NCBI RefSeq assembly: GCF_000341285.1
Contig: NW_005178470.1
Span: 179,358-243,357 of the forward strand
Length of the DNA stretch: 64,000 nt
Reading direction: 5' to 3'
DNA from: Galdieria sulphuraria
Lineage: Eukaryota > Rhodophyta > Bangiophyceae > Galdieriales > Galdieriaceae
Translations under genes and position numbers: made by a program
The notes under the pieces: model-generated
What the model was told of the DNA's origin: nothing
Seen by the model: the letters and a program-made list of their open reading frames with translations, nothing else
The model's database searches: none
Shown here: piece after piece, positions 22,362 through 35,043 of the stretch
How the letters are laid out: every line of letters begins with the position of its first letter
Numbering within the stretch: position 1 is the stretch's first letter

Positions 22362-23126
22362 ATGGCCTCAAGAAGCTCTTGTTTTGCTATTCTTTGTTTG
22401 GGGAAACATGGTACTTGTGGTGTTTGTCACTCTTTTTTCTTTAGGAGTAATAAAAGATGGAGTTTTTGTGAATTGTCATTCAGAAAGCAACCAAAAACAC
22501 TCAAGTTGGGCATCGGAAGGCTTTCTTGTTGTCAACACGTTGAGGACGAAGAGTCTCCTCCTCCTCCTACTTCTTCTTCTTGGATGGAACGACTGAAGAA
22601 GGACCCAAGATGGGAAGATATATTTACACTGACATTATCATTGGCAGTTGCTTGGATGTTCCGAGTGTTTGTAGTGGAACCGCGATTTATTCCTTCGTTG
22701 TCCATGTATCCCACATTTTATGTAGGTGATCAATTACTGGTGGAAAAAGTAAGCAAATGGGTAAGACCCATTCAACGAGGTGATGTTGTCGTGTTTCATC
22801 CTACTGACCAACTCGTGGCTTATGGATATCAAAAGGATGAAGCTCTCATCAAACGAGTGGTAGCTGTGCAAGGAGACTTTGTATATATTAGAGATGGCAA
22901 AGTATTCGTGAACGCTATTCCAGTAGTAGAAAAGTATATTGCAGAAGAACCGAATTATATTTGGGGTCCAATCCAAGTTCCAAAAGGCTATTTGCTTGTT
23001 TTAGGTGATAACCGAAACAATAGTTTTGATTCGCACGTGTGGGGTCTTCTTCCAACTGAAAAAGTTATTGGTAGAGCTATATTCAAATATTGGCCTATTC
23101 ATCGAGTTGGATGGATTGAACACTAA
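22362..23126 (+). CDS. Type I signal peptidase, plastid thylakoidal processing peptidase type
   Basis: Removes signal peptides from proteins crossing the thylakoid (or plastid envelope) membrane. The S26 family blocks are all present: one membrane segment (about residues 85-105), the catalytic serine in IPSLSMYPTF, RGDVVVF, the catalytic lysine in IKRVVAVQGD, and GDNRNNSFDSHVWG. An N-terminal extension of about 75 residues, rich in Ser, Cys and basic residues, precedes the membrane segment and fits a transit peptide (inference). A mitochondrial IMP peptidase is less likely because of the long extension and the plant-like sequence. Intronless; first in-frame ATG at 22362. Its stop lies 9 bp from the stop of the convergent hydrolase gene. 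Confidence 0.93.
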   Translation: MASRSSCFAILCLGKHGTCGVCHSFFFRSNKRWSFCELSFRKQPKTLKLGIGRLSCCQHVEDEESPPPPTSSSWMERLKKDPRWEDIFTLTLSLAVAWMFRVFVVEPRFIPSLSMYPTFYVGDQLLVEKVSKWVRPIQRGDVVVFHPTDQLVAYGYQKDEALIKRVVAVQGDFVYIRDGKVFVNAIPVVEKYIAEEPNYIWGPIQVPKGYLLVLGDNRNNSFDSHVWGLLPTEKVIGRAIFKYWPIHRVGWIEH

Positions 23127-23135
23127 AGTCGGGGT

Positions 23136-26100
23136 TTATATCATATTGACATTTTGTGGTGTGGTCACAAACCGAAATGTTCCTCCACTCGTTGCAAATA
23201 AGCGAGAACGTCGCTCACTCGCACGTCTTTGGAAAACAATCAATTCATAAAGGTCATCCACCATGGTTCGATGGATATTCCAATAGGCATGATAGGTGAA
23301 ACTCATATTGCCAGCCAAATCGGAAGCATCAATAATATCCATATCGCAAAACTATCCTGTTAGATAAAAACAACAACACACACAACTCCCAAGTAACTTA
23401 CTTGTTCAAAAGTATCACAAAAGGGAGCAGTTTGGTGACCTAATGAAGGTTGATACCAACAAAAAGTTTCCGCAATTTGAACAGCACGATCTCGTTTATC
23501 CGCATACAACGTAATCTGCCCAATCAGACAAAATATATTCAAATGAATGAAAACTTACACAATTACAAACTTCGTATAAATCAGGAAAATCCGTTTGGAA
23601 GGCATCCAACTCATAATCAGGATTCAAAAAGATGAGTGTAGATAATTCCATGCCTGAATATTGTATAGACTGATCGAGAGTTGAACTTTCAAAAGGAGGA
23701 GGAGGAGGAGGAGGAAGATCATCATTTGTCATGGAAACCTTATCGCAAACCATACAACGATCTTGTTGGACTTGATTCGTTGCAGGTAATATATCCATAT
23801 CTTTCGTAGGTATAGATATGGACTGAGAAGTATTCCTTCGGGTTTGGAATCGTTTTCGAATCAAAGGAAAAGCTCTTAAAAAGAGTCGAGCACCCATACT
23901 ATGTATCATAAAGTGTACTTTTCGTATTCCGGCATAATGAAGGCTTTGTAAGAATAAATCCAAGTCTCTGAAAAGCAAGCTCAAATCATCTTTTTGTATT
24001 CATAGGAAACCAAGAACAACCATACCTTTGTACATTGTTACTACTAGCATTGCCAACTGCTAATGAATAAGAAAGTGGACTAGTAAAGGTTTCATATCAT
24101 CGGCATTTTTCAAGTGTATGTTTCTTACTTACCTTGTTCCTGCAGGCCAATTGAAAACAAATGTCTTAAGATGAGCTGGTAAGTGGGCCATTGCTAAAAA
24201 CTGACCAAATCTCTTAAGTGCATCGACCAACATGTGATTATAGCCCTATATATTCGAACAGAATGAAAATAAACGAGAAGATTATAAACTATTATCTTAC
24301 ATGAATAAACACAAGTGCTTCAGTATCCACGGTCTTCTCCCAACCCTTGTCCACTATCAAGTTTGACAAATTGAGAAACTGACTGCTAAGGGAACCAAAC
24401 CGTCGCTCCGGATTCTCTACAAAAGCAGCCAATGAAGAATTACCTCGAGAATGACTCGCTGTACTTTGTTTCTCCACATTTTCTAAATAAATAGTAACTT
24501 GTTGTGGTCGAATACTAGTAAGTGATGATGACTCGTGTTTGGGATAATGGCCTTGAACTTTCAATCCATCGTTATCCACAGATACTAGAATAGAAGTTAA
24601 ACGTTTGGTATCTTCTAAATGACGATAATATTTCAATAACATTTCCTTTGCACAACTGCAAGAGTCTTCCTTGCTATGAAGACATTGACATGTTTTTGAC
24701 TTACAAATATCTCGAACCACTGGATAACTAGAAGAATAGAAAATGATAAGAATACAAAGACGACTCATCCATTGACTTACCCATCCAAAGAAATATTCCC
24801 TGAAACACAACATTCGGCAGATGCTACTCCCCATTGAGGTTTTGCACGAGTCAATGTTTTTATACCTTTTACATCCGACATATATATCATACGAATGTTG
24901 ATAAGCACATTGCCTCGTTCTGCTCCAGTTACATTCTCTTGACTTTCAAATGGACCTACGGGAATGCCATGATCAAAATAGCCTATGAGATTCTCTCCAT
25001 TGGGACTGCTATCAAACCAAGCTCCGAGTCCATGAGGTAAATCTTCCTTCAATGGACCAATCTATAGATACAAATAGGCTCTGCAAAGTATAAGTTGAAT
25101 GAAGCCATACTTACAAAATAACATTGATGAGCTTCCGAAATCGTTGGTTTGACAAACCAAGGAAACAACAAATGGAGATATCCTTGATACTGGTGAATCG
25201 CAAACTTTCGAATCCAAAAATGATAACGTTCATCTCCATGTTGCATCAATAACCATTCATGCATAGCATATGCTGGTGCAACAGAACTATGAGAAGTCTT
25301 GATATATGTTGCCTGACTATCTCTGCCTGTAGGGATATTCTCATCGGAACAACGAGTAGATGAAACACGAGTTTCTCCTCCTCCTGTATCTTCCACAACT
25401 CCTGCAAACTGAGTCCATTGGGTTAAATATCCTCTCAATAGGAAAGGCCAACAGTAATAGAACAATATAGTAAATATCACAACGCTTGCACAAATAACCA
25501 AACAAAAAAATCCCGTATAAGTCAATCCAGAGGATAACTTCTTGTCAAGAGTATGGTTGTGTGTACGACTCAGTATGTAATATATGTATAGAGCTAAGAC
25601 AAGTGATTCATTGATATTCTGTATGATAACAATAAGAAAACAAGCTCACCTGTATATATTTCTGCAATAACCCACTGAAACATTTCACCTACTCGAGGAG
25701 ACAACACAAACGCCAACAAAAAGACCAATCCGAGAATGAGATACTCATTCTCATCGTGATTCTTCAAAAGAAATATACTAATAAATACAAAGATAAGGTA
25801 ACTTAGGAAAAACAAGGAGAGCCAGCTTTGAATATGTCAATCTGTTGGTTTTCATAGTGACACAGGTATACTTACAAAGGGATGTGTTTCGGAACTGTTA
25901 AAACAACACCCGCATTTTTCCTACTCCAAGAACGCCTCTTCATATAATTATAAGTCCTGTTCGAGTTTATCGGAGAACGAGTGGAACACATATAAAAATA
26001 GCATACTCTTCTAACCCAGTCAGTTCTCTTCTTCGCCTCTTCAAAAGTAACACAGAAGCTTGTGCACCACCAATTTCCAGTATACCTCTTAAAGAGAACG

Positions 26101-26294
26101 GAGAAGACCTTAGACTGGAAGCAAAACGACGTTCTTCTTCAACACAAGCTGCAATGTCACCCACTTTGGGATCCAACGGACTCGTATCCTGATATATAGA
26201 CATATATAAACGAATTGGAAGAATACAATTCTTTAGATAGATAGCTTACTTGCCAACTTGTTTCCATAAGCACTGGACTGGTGACTAGCACCAT
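23136..26294 (-). CDS. DUF900-type alpha/beta hydrolase with N-terminal membrane region
   Basis: A gene of about twelve short exons. From ATG 26294 (MVLVTSPVLM) it encodes a polar start, then several hydrophobic segments (for example FWLSLFFLSYLIFVFISIFL and GFFCLVICASVVIFTILFYY), then a soluble domain. The C-terminal third is an alpha/beta hydrolase of the DUF900 group: EALVFIHVRGYNHMLVDALK, NWPAGT, the nucleophile elbow HSMGAR in place of GxSxG, LNPD, and a final histidine in FTYHAYW. The GT-AG introns are mostly 43-60 nt and phases agree at each join that I checked. The substrate is unknown. The lipase/esterase type is inferred from the fold. A proline run (P7) interrupts the hydrolase domain. 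Confidence 0.8.
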
Positions 26295-26338
26295 TCAACG
26301 ATAACTAACAAAGCTTGTTGAACCAGAATAATCTCATT

Positions 26339-28362
26339 TTATTCCAATGCACGACTTCCTTCAAACCCTCTCCTAGGAATGTTACTGAACAAAACTCGAA
26401 CTTTCTTCTTCTTATTCTTCATAGGAGAAGAACCAAGAATATTTGTCTCTTCTGTGTCAGCTGATATGGAATACGCTTGTGATATGTTGTCAGGACTCTT
26501 TCCTGACCAAGGAATAGTGGAAGAACCACATTCTCCATAAGGAATACTAGGAAAATATCCCATATGAGAAGTTACAGCTGCATAACTCGATTCTTCTCCT
26601 CTACGAACTTCAGTCTGTCCAACAGAGTCATTTGATAAGCCAACAAGACTAGGGAAAGACTGCTCATTCATATCAACTGAAAATGAAACTTCACGCTGAA
26701 ACCATTTCTTCCTTTCTTCTTCATATGCAGGAATCGAGTCCCTTTCACGGTGAAAGGCTAGCTCTTCCTCTTCTCGTCGAAGCCGTTCTTTTGCCCTTCT
26801 TTGTAGAGTTTTGGCAAACTTGTTCAATACATTTGCAGGAAGAACAGGGGATAAATCGAGCTACCAAAAACAACAACAACGTAAGTAAACATGACTAGAA
26901 GAATAGAGTTGCATAATCACACCTCGACAAAGTAAAACTCACAACCCAAAGGTAAATGCGATAAAAAGCGCATTCGTCTTTTCAGTTGTTCAGTCATCGT
27001 ACAACGTTCCACTTCCACCACCTTTCCTTGAACGACTTGTGGTGCCAAGCACAAATGCTCATAATGTTCTAACAAGCATTTTACATTAAACGGATGCAAA
27101 TACACATCTTGACCACTCTCTGCTTGAAAAATAAATCGAAAGTCATAAAGCTGAGAGGGATCCACCTCCCGGGATGGCGTTTCCATTTTCGTAGTTTGGC
27201 CATTTTCAGATGAAATTTCAAAGAATCGTTCTCTTCTTTCTTGACGGAGATTTTCTTCCAAATGCTTCCTTTTCTGCACCAACTCTTCTATTGCATAGTC
27301 TGCATAGGGAATATAGGAAGAGTCGTCTGTCACCATTTGCTCTATATCCTTTTCATCTCTCTCCAATAGATATAAAAGACGTTGGTCATTTGCAATGAAT
27401 ATCCTCGAATATATAGGCTGCATATAGCAACCGTGATGATCTTCTTTGTGATCATCCGGAATACTGCAATCTGCCAAATATGCCTGCCAAGACTCACGGA
27501 AAAATGGCTTTGCTATAAAGGACTCTTTTCTTCTAATAACAAGTCTCATACACTGTTCCATTCCAACATAACACGGAGCAACTAATCGAATATCTACTGG
27601 ACGTAAGTCTTCCAACCGAATCTTCTTTCCACAAAGTGGACATTTACAGGCTGCCATATCATGAAAAGAAAAAAATCTTAAAAGACACAAAAGACAAAAC
27701 AAATGTCCGCTAAAGGAAACCATTCAGAAAAGAAAAATGAGCTCATAGTTTCTGCTATACATACCACTTTGTCACTCGTGGGGCTCGAACCTTATCTAGA
27801 CACACTGGACAGCACAAATTCTCCTGAACTTCATCATGGAATATAACAACTGCTTCCACATCTGGCCACTCCACTGAAACATCCAATAGACTATTTCCAG
27901 TATAAAGTTTTGCATTTCTACAGATGGCAAAATGATAGCTAGCTAAGGGAAAATTTTCCTTGTTGAATTCCGACCCTTCCAAGTTGATAAAGTGCAACTG
28001 CGAACCGCCGTATTTTTGACTGGCAACTCTTTGTACGTTCTCAAACGAACCTTGCAGCGAAGAACATCTATTGCTTGTCCCAATTTTTTCTTCATAATGA
28101 ACATGGGTATGGTTCCCATAGGTGCTGCCTTCAGGCCAGTCAATCTAAATACAATACTCAAAAACAAGGAGCAGACTAGTCTCAGTAAGCAACTTACCCG
28201 ATTACAAGTCCATTTCTGTCGACGGTTGTCCTTGTTACTTTGTTTCTTCTTGTAAGAACCTATTTCAAGGGGCTCAGTTGGTTGCGTGGCGTCCTTATTA
28301 AGAGCGACAGTACCGGTAGCCTGAGTGGCGTTGAGCTGCGAATATTCGTTCCAGTGACTCAT
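26339..28362 (-). CDS. RNF10: RING-finger protein, RNF10 type
   Basis: The C3HC4 RING is split by an intron: CCPVCLDKVRAPRVTK then CGHLFCLLCLLRF and CPLC. Flanking conservation with RNF10 includes the QAIDVLR and DVEAVVIFHDE regions before the RING and the helical segment with FEISSE, the LAPQVVQGKVVEVE block and SHLPLGCEFYFVE after it. RNF10 is an E3 ubiquitin ligase that in animals and yeast (Mag2) ubiquitinates 40S ribosomal proteins in ribosome quality control. The C-terminal exon is charged, with a coiled coil and a FPSL motif. Start ATG 28362, stop 26339, five or so exons. Confidence 0.88.
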
Positions 28363-28959
28363 TGTTTTTTAAACCACAATCTCTTAAACGATAGTTTCTG
28401 GGGTCAAATAAGTGCGGCATGATACACTTCAATTATTCATCTTTTCAAAACACATATGGCAAAACTGTTCAAACTTGAACCGTTGCAGTATTTCCTTCAA
28501 TGAGAATACAATACTTAAAAAAACTCTTTCAAGTGAATAAATTGGTAGCAAGTTGGTTAAAACTCCCACACTTGCGCGCGCACACACACACACACACTCT
28601 AACCCAATCTTCGATGATAAGAAAAGAATAAAATAATTGTGCAGAGGCTTTCGGCTCTTTCCTTCAATGAGCTTCTGGAGGGTGCGTAGGGACTTTTATT
28701 CCTCATCAGATTCTTTTCACTTAAGCAATTCCGTATAGATAGAACAAGATACTCTAGTGTTATCATTCTGACAAAAAGGACAGAAATTCCAACAAATCAG
28801 AATACTTCCACTTTTCTAAATAAAAGATTTTGGCTGGAGAGTTTTCCATAGGTGTCTCAAAGAAAGAAATTTTGAACTGACCTGGAGTATCCAAACTAGT
28901 AAAAGCTCTTAAAAAAGGTCTACCCAAAGTCTGCGTTGTCCGAACTCGAAAGTTCGAAA
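28363..28959. other. Divergent intergenic region
   Basis: About 600 bp between RNF10 and a small plus-strand gene. Apart from the GC/CA alternating run at 28574-28597 I see no structure or coding frame. Confidence 0.5.
28574..28597. repeat. (GC)n(CA)n alternating purine-pyrimidine run
   Basis: GCGCGCG followed by CACACA repeats, 24 bp of strictly alternating purine and pyrimidine. Such tracts can adopt Z-DNA and are length-variable. It lies in the shared upstream region of two divergent genes. Confidence 0.85.
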
Positions 28960-29507
28960 ATGAACCAACCCGATCGGAGTCCAGAAACTCTTTCAGCTGG
29001 AGACACTCGTCAGAAGATGCAAAAGATGCTGGAAAACAACCTCCTTACAGCGTCATATTCGGAAACTAGAAACTGCTTGGGCGGGGTCACCAATTCTATT
29101 TTGACAAAGTGCCAGTTTCTATCGTCTTCACTTCCCAGCTCTTTTGAACAACATTCTTGTTACACGTGTCTAGTGAGACGTTGAAAATAAAAAAAGAGGT
29201 AGACCATCTTACGCTGACAATCCTCTGCTATCTGTGCAAGTTGTATGGCAGAACAAAGTTCACAGGGAAGTATTTCAGTTTCGAATCCTTTCATAGAACA
29301 ACTGTTTCCTGCTACGGAAACAAAAAGAAGAAATATGAAATGGAACCAAAATATAGTTGTAGCAAGAGTCAAGTTATTGCGTGCAACTCCCATTCCAAAC
29401 AAGTCTACTGCAGCAGACGAGAGAGTGAAGTTGTGAAAAGCATTCACTCAGTCGATTTCTTCCAATGGAATGAATTGGAACAGCTAAGCTTTGTCATGTT
29501 CAGTTGA
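28960..29507 (+). CDS. Hypothetical small protein, two exons
   Basis: An ATG at 28960 opens 71 codons of polar, Ser-rich sequence (MNQPDRSPETLSAGDTRQKM) up to a GTGAGA donor at 29173. Two acceptors are possible. The one at 29240 gives a Cys/Lys-rich second exon to 29507. The one at 29265 gives a more ordinary second exon (NPFIEQLFPATETKRRN) ending at TGA 29434-29436. Both keep frame. No family is recognised. The second model has more typical composition and may be the true one. Confidence 0.45.
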
Positions 29508-29598
29508 CTCATGAAGTACCATTTTCCTCAAGTGCTTGCGCCATTCTTCACAAAACAAAGAAAAATCATCTCTAAAACTCATTTTGTTTATTTCTCTA

Positions 29599-31191
29599 TC
29601 ACTGTCTCATAGTCGCAATATCGACTTGAGGATCTCTCATTAGTCTCCTCGACTGACCACTACCTATAGCAAACCTATTCGCAAAGTCTTTCAACTTAAG
29701 ATAACGTGCATCTCCAAATAATATACTAGAAACAGATTCTTGTCTTATCAAAGTGCTGGCAAGTCTTTGCTGCAACAAAGAGTCAATGAAAACTTGCTAT
29801 AAAATACAAGCTTTCTCACCTTGGCGTCCAACAGAGGTTTGTTGTCTACCACATCATTCACAATAATATCCACTACTCCTGCGGTTGAAGCTATTTTACG
29901 TAAGCCCCAATCCTTTTCTGCTATAGCTTCAAGTACGATAAACACAGCAATGGACTGAGAAAGAAATGGTTGATGTGCCAAGGAAAATAAAGTTTCCAAT
30001 AAAGGACCCTATGCAAATAAAAGTACTGCGTTGAACTGTAAAAGGTTGTATTACCTTGCGGTACATTTCAAATAGTTGCTTTGAACTAGTCTCATCCGAA
30101 CTATTCAATAAAGACGCTATACAATATAAACAAGCTGTACGAATTCGTTCCTCTGGAGTATCCAAACCAGCCAAAACCGAAATAAATAATTCCTTGTTCC
30201 AAACCATTTCCAATCCTTTACGAGTGCTGGCGATGGCACTAAGTGCATAGTATGCTGATTCGCGTTTGTCAAGATCCTCTCTATTATCAATTAACTGGCC
30301 TAGCAAAGGCAAAAAGGGTTTAATTAGCACCAGTTGTTCCACCTTCTCCAAACTAGCGACTCGAGCAATCCACTTGAGGATAGCACTTTGAAGTAATCGA
30401 AGCTGCAGATTATCCATATGTGCGCAGTCACCCGATAAAAACGAATATAACGTTGAAAGAACTCCACTATTTGTCACATACGAAGATGCATTTTCTACAG
30501 AGACAAAAGTCGCTAATAATTCCAAGATATTTAGTTGGAAGAGCACATCCGAAGAAGACTGTAGTTGTTCCACCAGAATAGAACATACACTAACTGCCAG
30601 CGTAGGATTCGAGAATTGTACTAGCCAATCAATCAGCAACTGTAAAGCTCGAGTTCTAGTAGTTGTATTCACTCCATTCCCTCCCCTGGCACAAAGTTCC
30701 AACTTGGAAGCAACATATTCACAGGTGACTTGGGAAGCCATCCTAAAGACACAAAGAATTGCACTTTTCAACTGTTTCAATAATTCGAGGTCCTCATCTC
30801 GAATAAGCTCCAACATTCTATCGATAATTTTCTGTTCCTTGAGAGTTTCAATACTGACAGGATTCCATAACGCCAACTTTTCCACAGCCATGCAGCATAC
30901 TTTCTGTGTCTCATACTGCTCCGATAGGAGGCCTTGTCTTATCAAATAAATACCTTCCTTCGAGTTTAACTGTTGTAGTGTAACTGGATAACCTAACACT
31001 TGCTTCCAGGCACTGCTCAAAATGAGGACGTTCTCTTGTCTCTGATTCTGGTCTTCCACAAACAATAATTCACCCAACCTTTGAAGTGTTAACTGTTGAA
31101 AAAGTTTTTCACAACTAATCTGTGTATTGGGTTCCTGAAGGTACTCTTTGACAAGCTCAATGTCTTCCTCAATAGGACTTGCCCTCATCAT
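29599..31191 (-). CDS. PSMD5: 26S proteasome assembly chaperone PSMD5 (S5B/Hsm3-like)
   Basis: Armadillo-type helical repeat protein of about 500 residues, matching PSMD5 along its length: helical repeats containing QNVLILSSAWKQVLGYP-like and GLEMVWNKELFISVL segments and LDKRESAYYALSAIAST. PSMD5 binds the ATPase subunit RPT1 and aids assembly of the proteasome base. Three exons are read: two introns near 30.01-30.06 kb and 29.77-29.82 kb (donor GTGAGA) join the last repeats to the C-terminus, which ends at TGA 29599. Start at one of two adjacent ATGs (31191, 31188). Its start is only 23 bp from the stop of the upstream SMP/C2 gene. Confidence 0.85.
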
Positions 31192-31214
31192 TCTCCCAAA
31201 AATAACAAAAACAT

Positions 31215-33880
31215 TTATTCAACTGTTTGTGATGACGCAGTAAAAACTATTGAAACTTCAATCGATCCAGCATATTTAGGGTTCAAAGCAAATACTCCTT
31301 GTAGAACAGGCGTATCCATGCAGTTAGCCAAGGGAAAGGTAACTTTGCCAATTGGTTCGTGTTGGGAAAGACTATTCACAGAGACTAGATGTATAGTCAA
31401 TTCTTGCCTTAGAATGTTAACGCAATAGAGCTCAAAGGTTTCATTCCAATAGGGATTCTCACGATCTTCTCCTTGGAAAGGAGCTGTTTCGAATATTTGG
31501 TCTTCTAGTTGCAATAATATCATTGGAAAACCAAGTAGATGACAAGAAGAAGAACGAGACTTGTTTCCAAAAGATAGTCCAAAACCTCGAATAATGGTTA
31601 CTTGCAAAACACCGCCAAAGTTACTTGCAACGAGACTTAGATGTTGGTCATGATCGTACAAAAGTGGAGCATTCATTGACTTTCTCATAGGATGTTGTTT
31701 GTCTTCCTCCTCTCTATATTCAGAAGAACTGAAATGCATTCTAAGAGGATCAAAAATGGAAGTTTCACAACTATTGGTTATTCTTTGGCTGCTTGTTCCT
31801 GGTGAAGATTCTTCGAATGGGGCCTTATTCGAAGCCGTTCTTAACGACGCCAACGCGGCAAGTGCTATTTCATTCAGTTTTCTTTTCGTTGTTTGAAAAC
31901 CAATAGTCATTGAAGACTCATTTTTCTTATCGGAGACTTTATCCAGCAAAGAATTGACTGACACCTTACTTTCAGATGTAACAACAGATGAGGAATCGTT
32001 GGTCTTCTTCGCTTCTAAAGAGCCAAGTTCAAAGAGACTGCGACTTTTCTTTACGGGTGGTGAATGGGAAGGAGATGCAAATCCTGGATTGGCTGGAATA
32101 GTTCCATTAAGCCACCTATAAGAAAACATTTTAATCAATGAGAATGGAAGAGCTTATCCAATCCTACCCGGCAACCCAAGGATTGGTTCGTTGTGTTTCT
32201 CCACTTTGTGAGTAATAATCGTGTTCAAACTGAAATGCAGTCACATTCGAAGAACTTTGTTGTAGAGGAGGTTGATTTCTGCTTTCCATTGGGCTTTTCT
32301 GTCCTTTCCAAGCTCCTCTCCAGTTGTAAGATTTATCTTTTCCACCATCAAAAGGAATATAAAAGGCTTCGATAAATAACGAACCACTAGCGGCATCATC
32401 TAAAGAATACCAGTTCGAAATAGTTTCTCCACCAACCAAACCTTTCAAAGGCAATTCCAATAAACCCAACAAGTCTTCCTTTTCTCCTTTTCCTGTTGGA
32501 GCATTTAATACATAAATAAAAACATTCTGAACCAATGGATCCTTATTCAGCTGGAGTCAAATTTAACCAAAGAATATAAGAAACAAAGTTACTTGTACAA
32601 AGAATTCAAATGACTGAGACCATACAGGATGAAGACTTCCATGAACGACTCTAGTCCTTTTCTTTTGTGTACCCAAATAAAGTACAACGAATGCATTGAC
32701 TGTTCCTCCAAATACCGGTGGATGTAAATCTCTTGCTTCCTTAATTTTGACTCTAACCATGCCAACCATCACATCCTTTAGATCCTTTCCCTGTTGACTA
32801 GCTTGATACCAAGATTCAATAGGAAAGGATACCTTTTACCCATAAGTCATCATAAAGAATAACAAATGAAACTTACTTTTCGTGGATATACTGCCCAATC
32901 TTGAATGGTATCAGTTAAATGTCTTCGAATCCAATCCGATAAAACAGGAATATCCCTAAACAATGACATTACTTTATCATAATGAGTCGATACAACTCAC
33001 ATCATATCAAGTGTCTTGAGTGGAACCAACTTCAAGTCAATCCAAGGCTTCCTTATAAATGAAAAATGTACGACACTAAAATAAGGAGCTCTATCAACCA
33101 ATTGTACATGTACCAAAGCCTAAACATTCCATTCCATAAAAGCGATATTAATAAGTAACAACAAAACGAACTTTTGCAGCAAATGCAAAATCAGAAAGCA
33201 AAATAGGGATTTGAACTCCAAATATTTGACGACTAAAATTGATGACAAGAATAACAAATGCTGTTCCTGTATAATGCAAGTCGAATTCTAACTGCATTTC
33301 ATAAGAGGACTTGATTCGGTTCACTCTTACACGAGAACATTCAGGTGCCTAAGATATTGCTTGACACTTTTCCCGATAGAAATAGAAAGAAACGAACCTT
33401 TGTTCCCAACTTGAGTTCAGGTATTTGAAACACTTCTACAAATTTTGGGCGTGTTAGGTTGAGTCGACTGGCAATTCTTTCTCTCAACCATCTACTCAAG
33501 CCTACATTTTCAGTGACCCATAACTTTTTAACCAGAACGTTGAACCATTCACAGGATTCTTCTCTCCATATGTTCACTCCTGGTACCCACTGATGTTCCG
33601 TAGTAGACGGTAGTTCTGTACAAGTGTCTTCTTGAGCAACAGATTCCCTTCTAGACAACTCTATTCGGTCACGTAACTCACGACGGACTTGTCTCTCTCT
33701 ATCAAATAAATAAACAGCGTATGCTAATAAAACAATATATATAACAGGAAACTGTGACTTTCCCAAGATGTACGCCAATAATAACAATAAACAGTGCACT
33801 TTGTAACGTTGCAAAGGAAACCAAACAACTAAAAACGTTCGAACCCTATCTATCCACCTCCAGTCTTGTAAGTAACGCAT
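31215..33880 (-). CDS. Extended synaptotagmin-like protein (SMP plus two C2 domains)
   Basis: N-terminal hydrophobic hairpin (VHCLLLLLAYILGKSQF, VIYIVLLAYAVYLF) for ER anchoring. It is followed by an SMP lipid-transfer domain that begins WFNVLVKKLWV and includes SSYEMQLEFDLHYTG. A first C2 domain reads GMVRVKIKEARDLHPPVF and VVHGSLHPVWSQSFEF. After a Ser/Lys-rich linker,a second C2-like domain (LQVTIIRGFGLSFG, NPYWNETFELYC) ends the protein. The order matches extended synaptotagmins/tricalbins and plant SYT1, which tether ER to plasma membrane and move lipids. The first C2 lacks most of the usual Ca-binding aspartates, so calcium control may be absent (inference). At least six exons; ATG 33880. 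Confidence 0.82.
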
Positions 33881-34162
33881 ATTGCATTATATTGAGTTAA
33901 AAGATGAAAAGCTTTCTAAAACAACTTGTCGACTATTTCGATCTTTCCTCAAAAAATAAAAGATGAATGAATTGTTGTGGATCTTTCTGCCACTCATAAG
34001 AGACAAACTCTAAAGTTGTGCCTTTTTTGTATAATCCTATTCAGTAATCAATGTTGGAAAGAGAATCGTTTATATTCTGTTTTGTATACTGATAACCGTC
34101 ACTCCCAAAACCCTCTTGTGGATTGGCAACTGTAGCAACTGAGACTATCGTTCTTCCAATAA

Positions 34163-35043
34163 CTATCGAACTTTGGATAAATACCTTTCCTTGGCTATTC
34201 TTTCAAGTAGATTAGGTGACATTTCTTCAAAACTATCGAATACAATATCTGCAAAAGGTTCCAACACTTCACGAGGTAAACTTGTAGCTATTCCTATAGC
34301 ACAAGCACCAGCCTAATTCCAATAATTATCTTAAAATACGTTTGAGGAAGCACAACGACTTACATTTTTGGCAGCTAAAAGTCCTGCACAAGCATCTTCG
34401 ATAACTACCGACTGTTCAGGAGGACAATTTATACGCTTCAACACTTCCAAATACACATCGGGAGCAGGCTTTCCTTTGGCAACTTGGGTAGAACTCACTA
34501 TATATTCCTTTTTGAAATAAGAAAGGATACCTGCCTATCAAAGCAAATATCATAATCACAGCCAATAAATAGACTATTAACCATACTTCTCTCAGATTGA
34601 ATTCAATCTTTTCCGGTGTTCCAGAAGAGCCAACACCCAAATGAATATTACTCACGGACGCTTCTTGAAGAAGAGCTTTTAACCCAGGGAAAGTTGATAA
34701 CTTTCCTCTCGCTAGTTCTTGATAGATTGCATCCTTATGTTCGTCCACCTTTCTAGAGACCCAGTCTATATTTGTGTCTGCAGGTAAGAAGCCTTTCTTT
34801 ACGTAGTGTTCTACGGAAGAATAAACGGATAAACCAAAGACCTCATAAAAGTCTTCAGGAAACTGATGAGGAATATCAACGCCTGTAGCTTTGAGAATTG
34901 CTTGCCGAAGAGATTCACAAGACCAAGGTTCCGAGTTGACAAGCACACCTAAATAAAGAATAAGTTCATTTTTCAAAACACTTGGTGAAGCAACAGTTCT
35001 TACCATCGCAGTCAAATACGATACAAAATGAACATTGAGTCAT
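34163..35043 (-). CDS. HAD-superfamily phosphatase (beta-phosphoglucomutase/GPP-like)
   Basis: All four HAD motifs are present. Motif I is FDCDG|VLVNSEP with the nucleophile and acid aspartates, split by an intron (donor GTAAGA) after GATG. Motif II is the Ser in LGVGSSGTPEK. Motif III is the Lys in AKGKPAPDVYLE, and motif IV is VIEDACAG. The cap insertion after motif I is helical, typical of subclass I enzymes that dephosphorylate small sugar phosphates or isomerise glucose phosphate. The substrate cannot be read from sequence. The start ATG at 35043 (MTQCSFCIVFDCDG) leaves no room for a transit peptide. Four exons. Its start codon is 29 bp from that of the divergent DUF1992 gene. Confidence 0.88.

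Noticed and set aside
28574-28597. CA/GC run as a telomere-like or transposon end
   Set aside because: Simple dinucleotide repeat without target-site duplication or terminal repeats.
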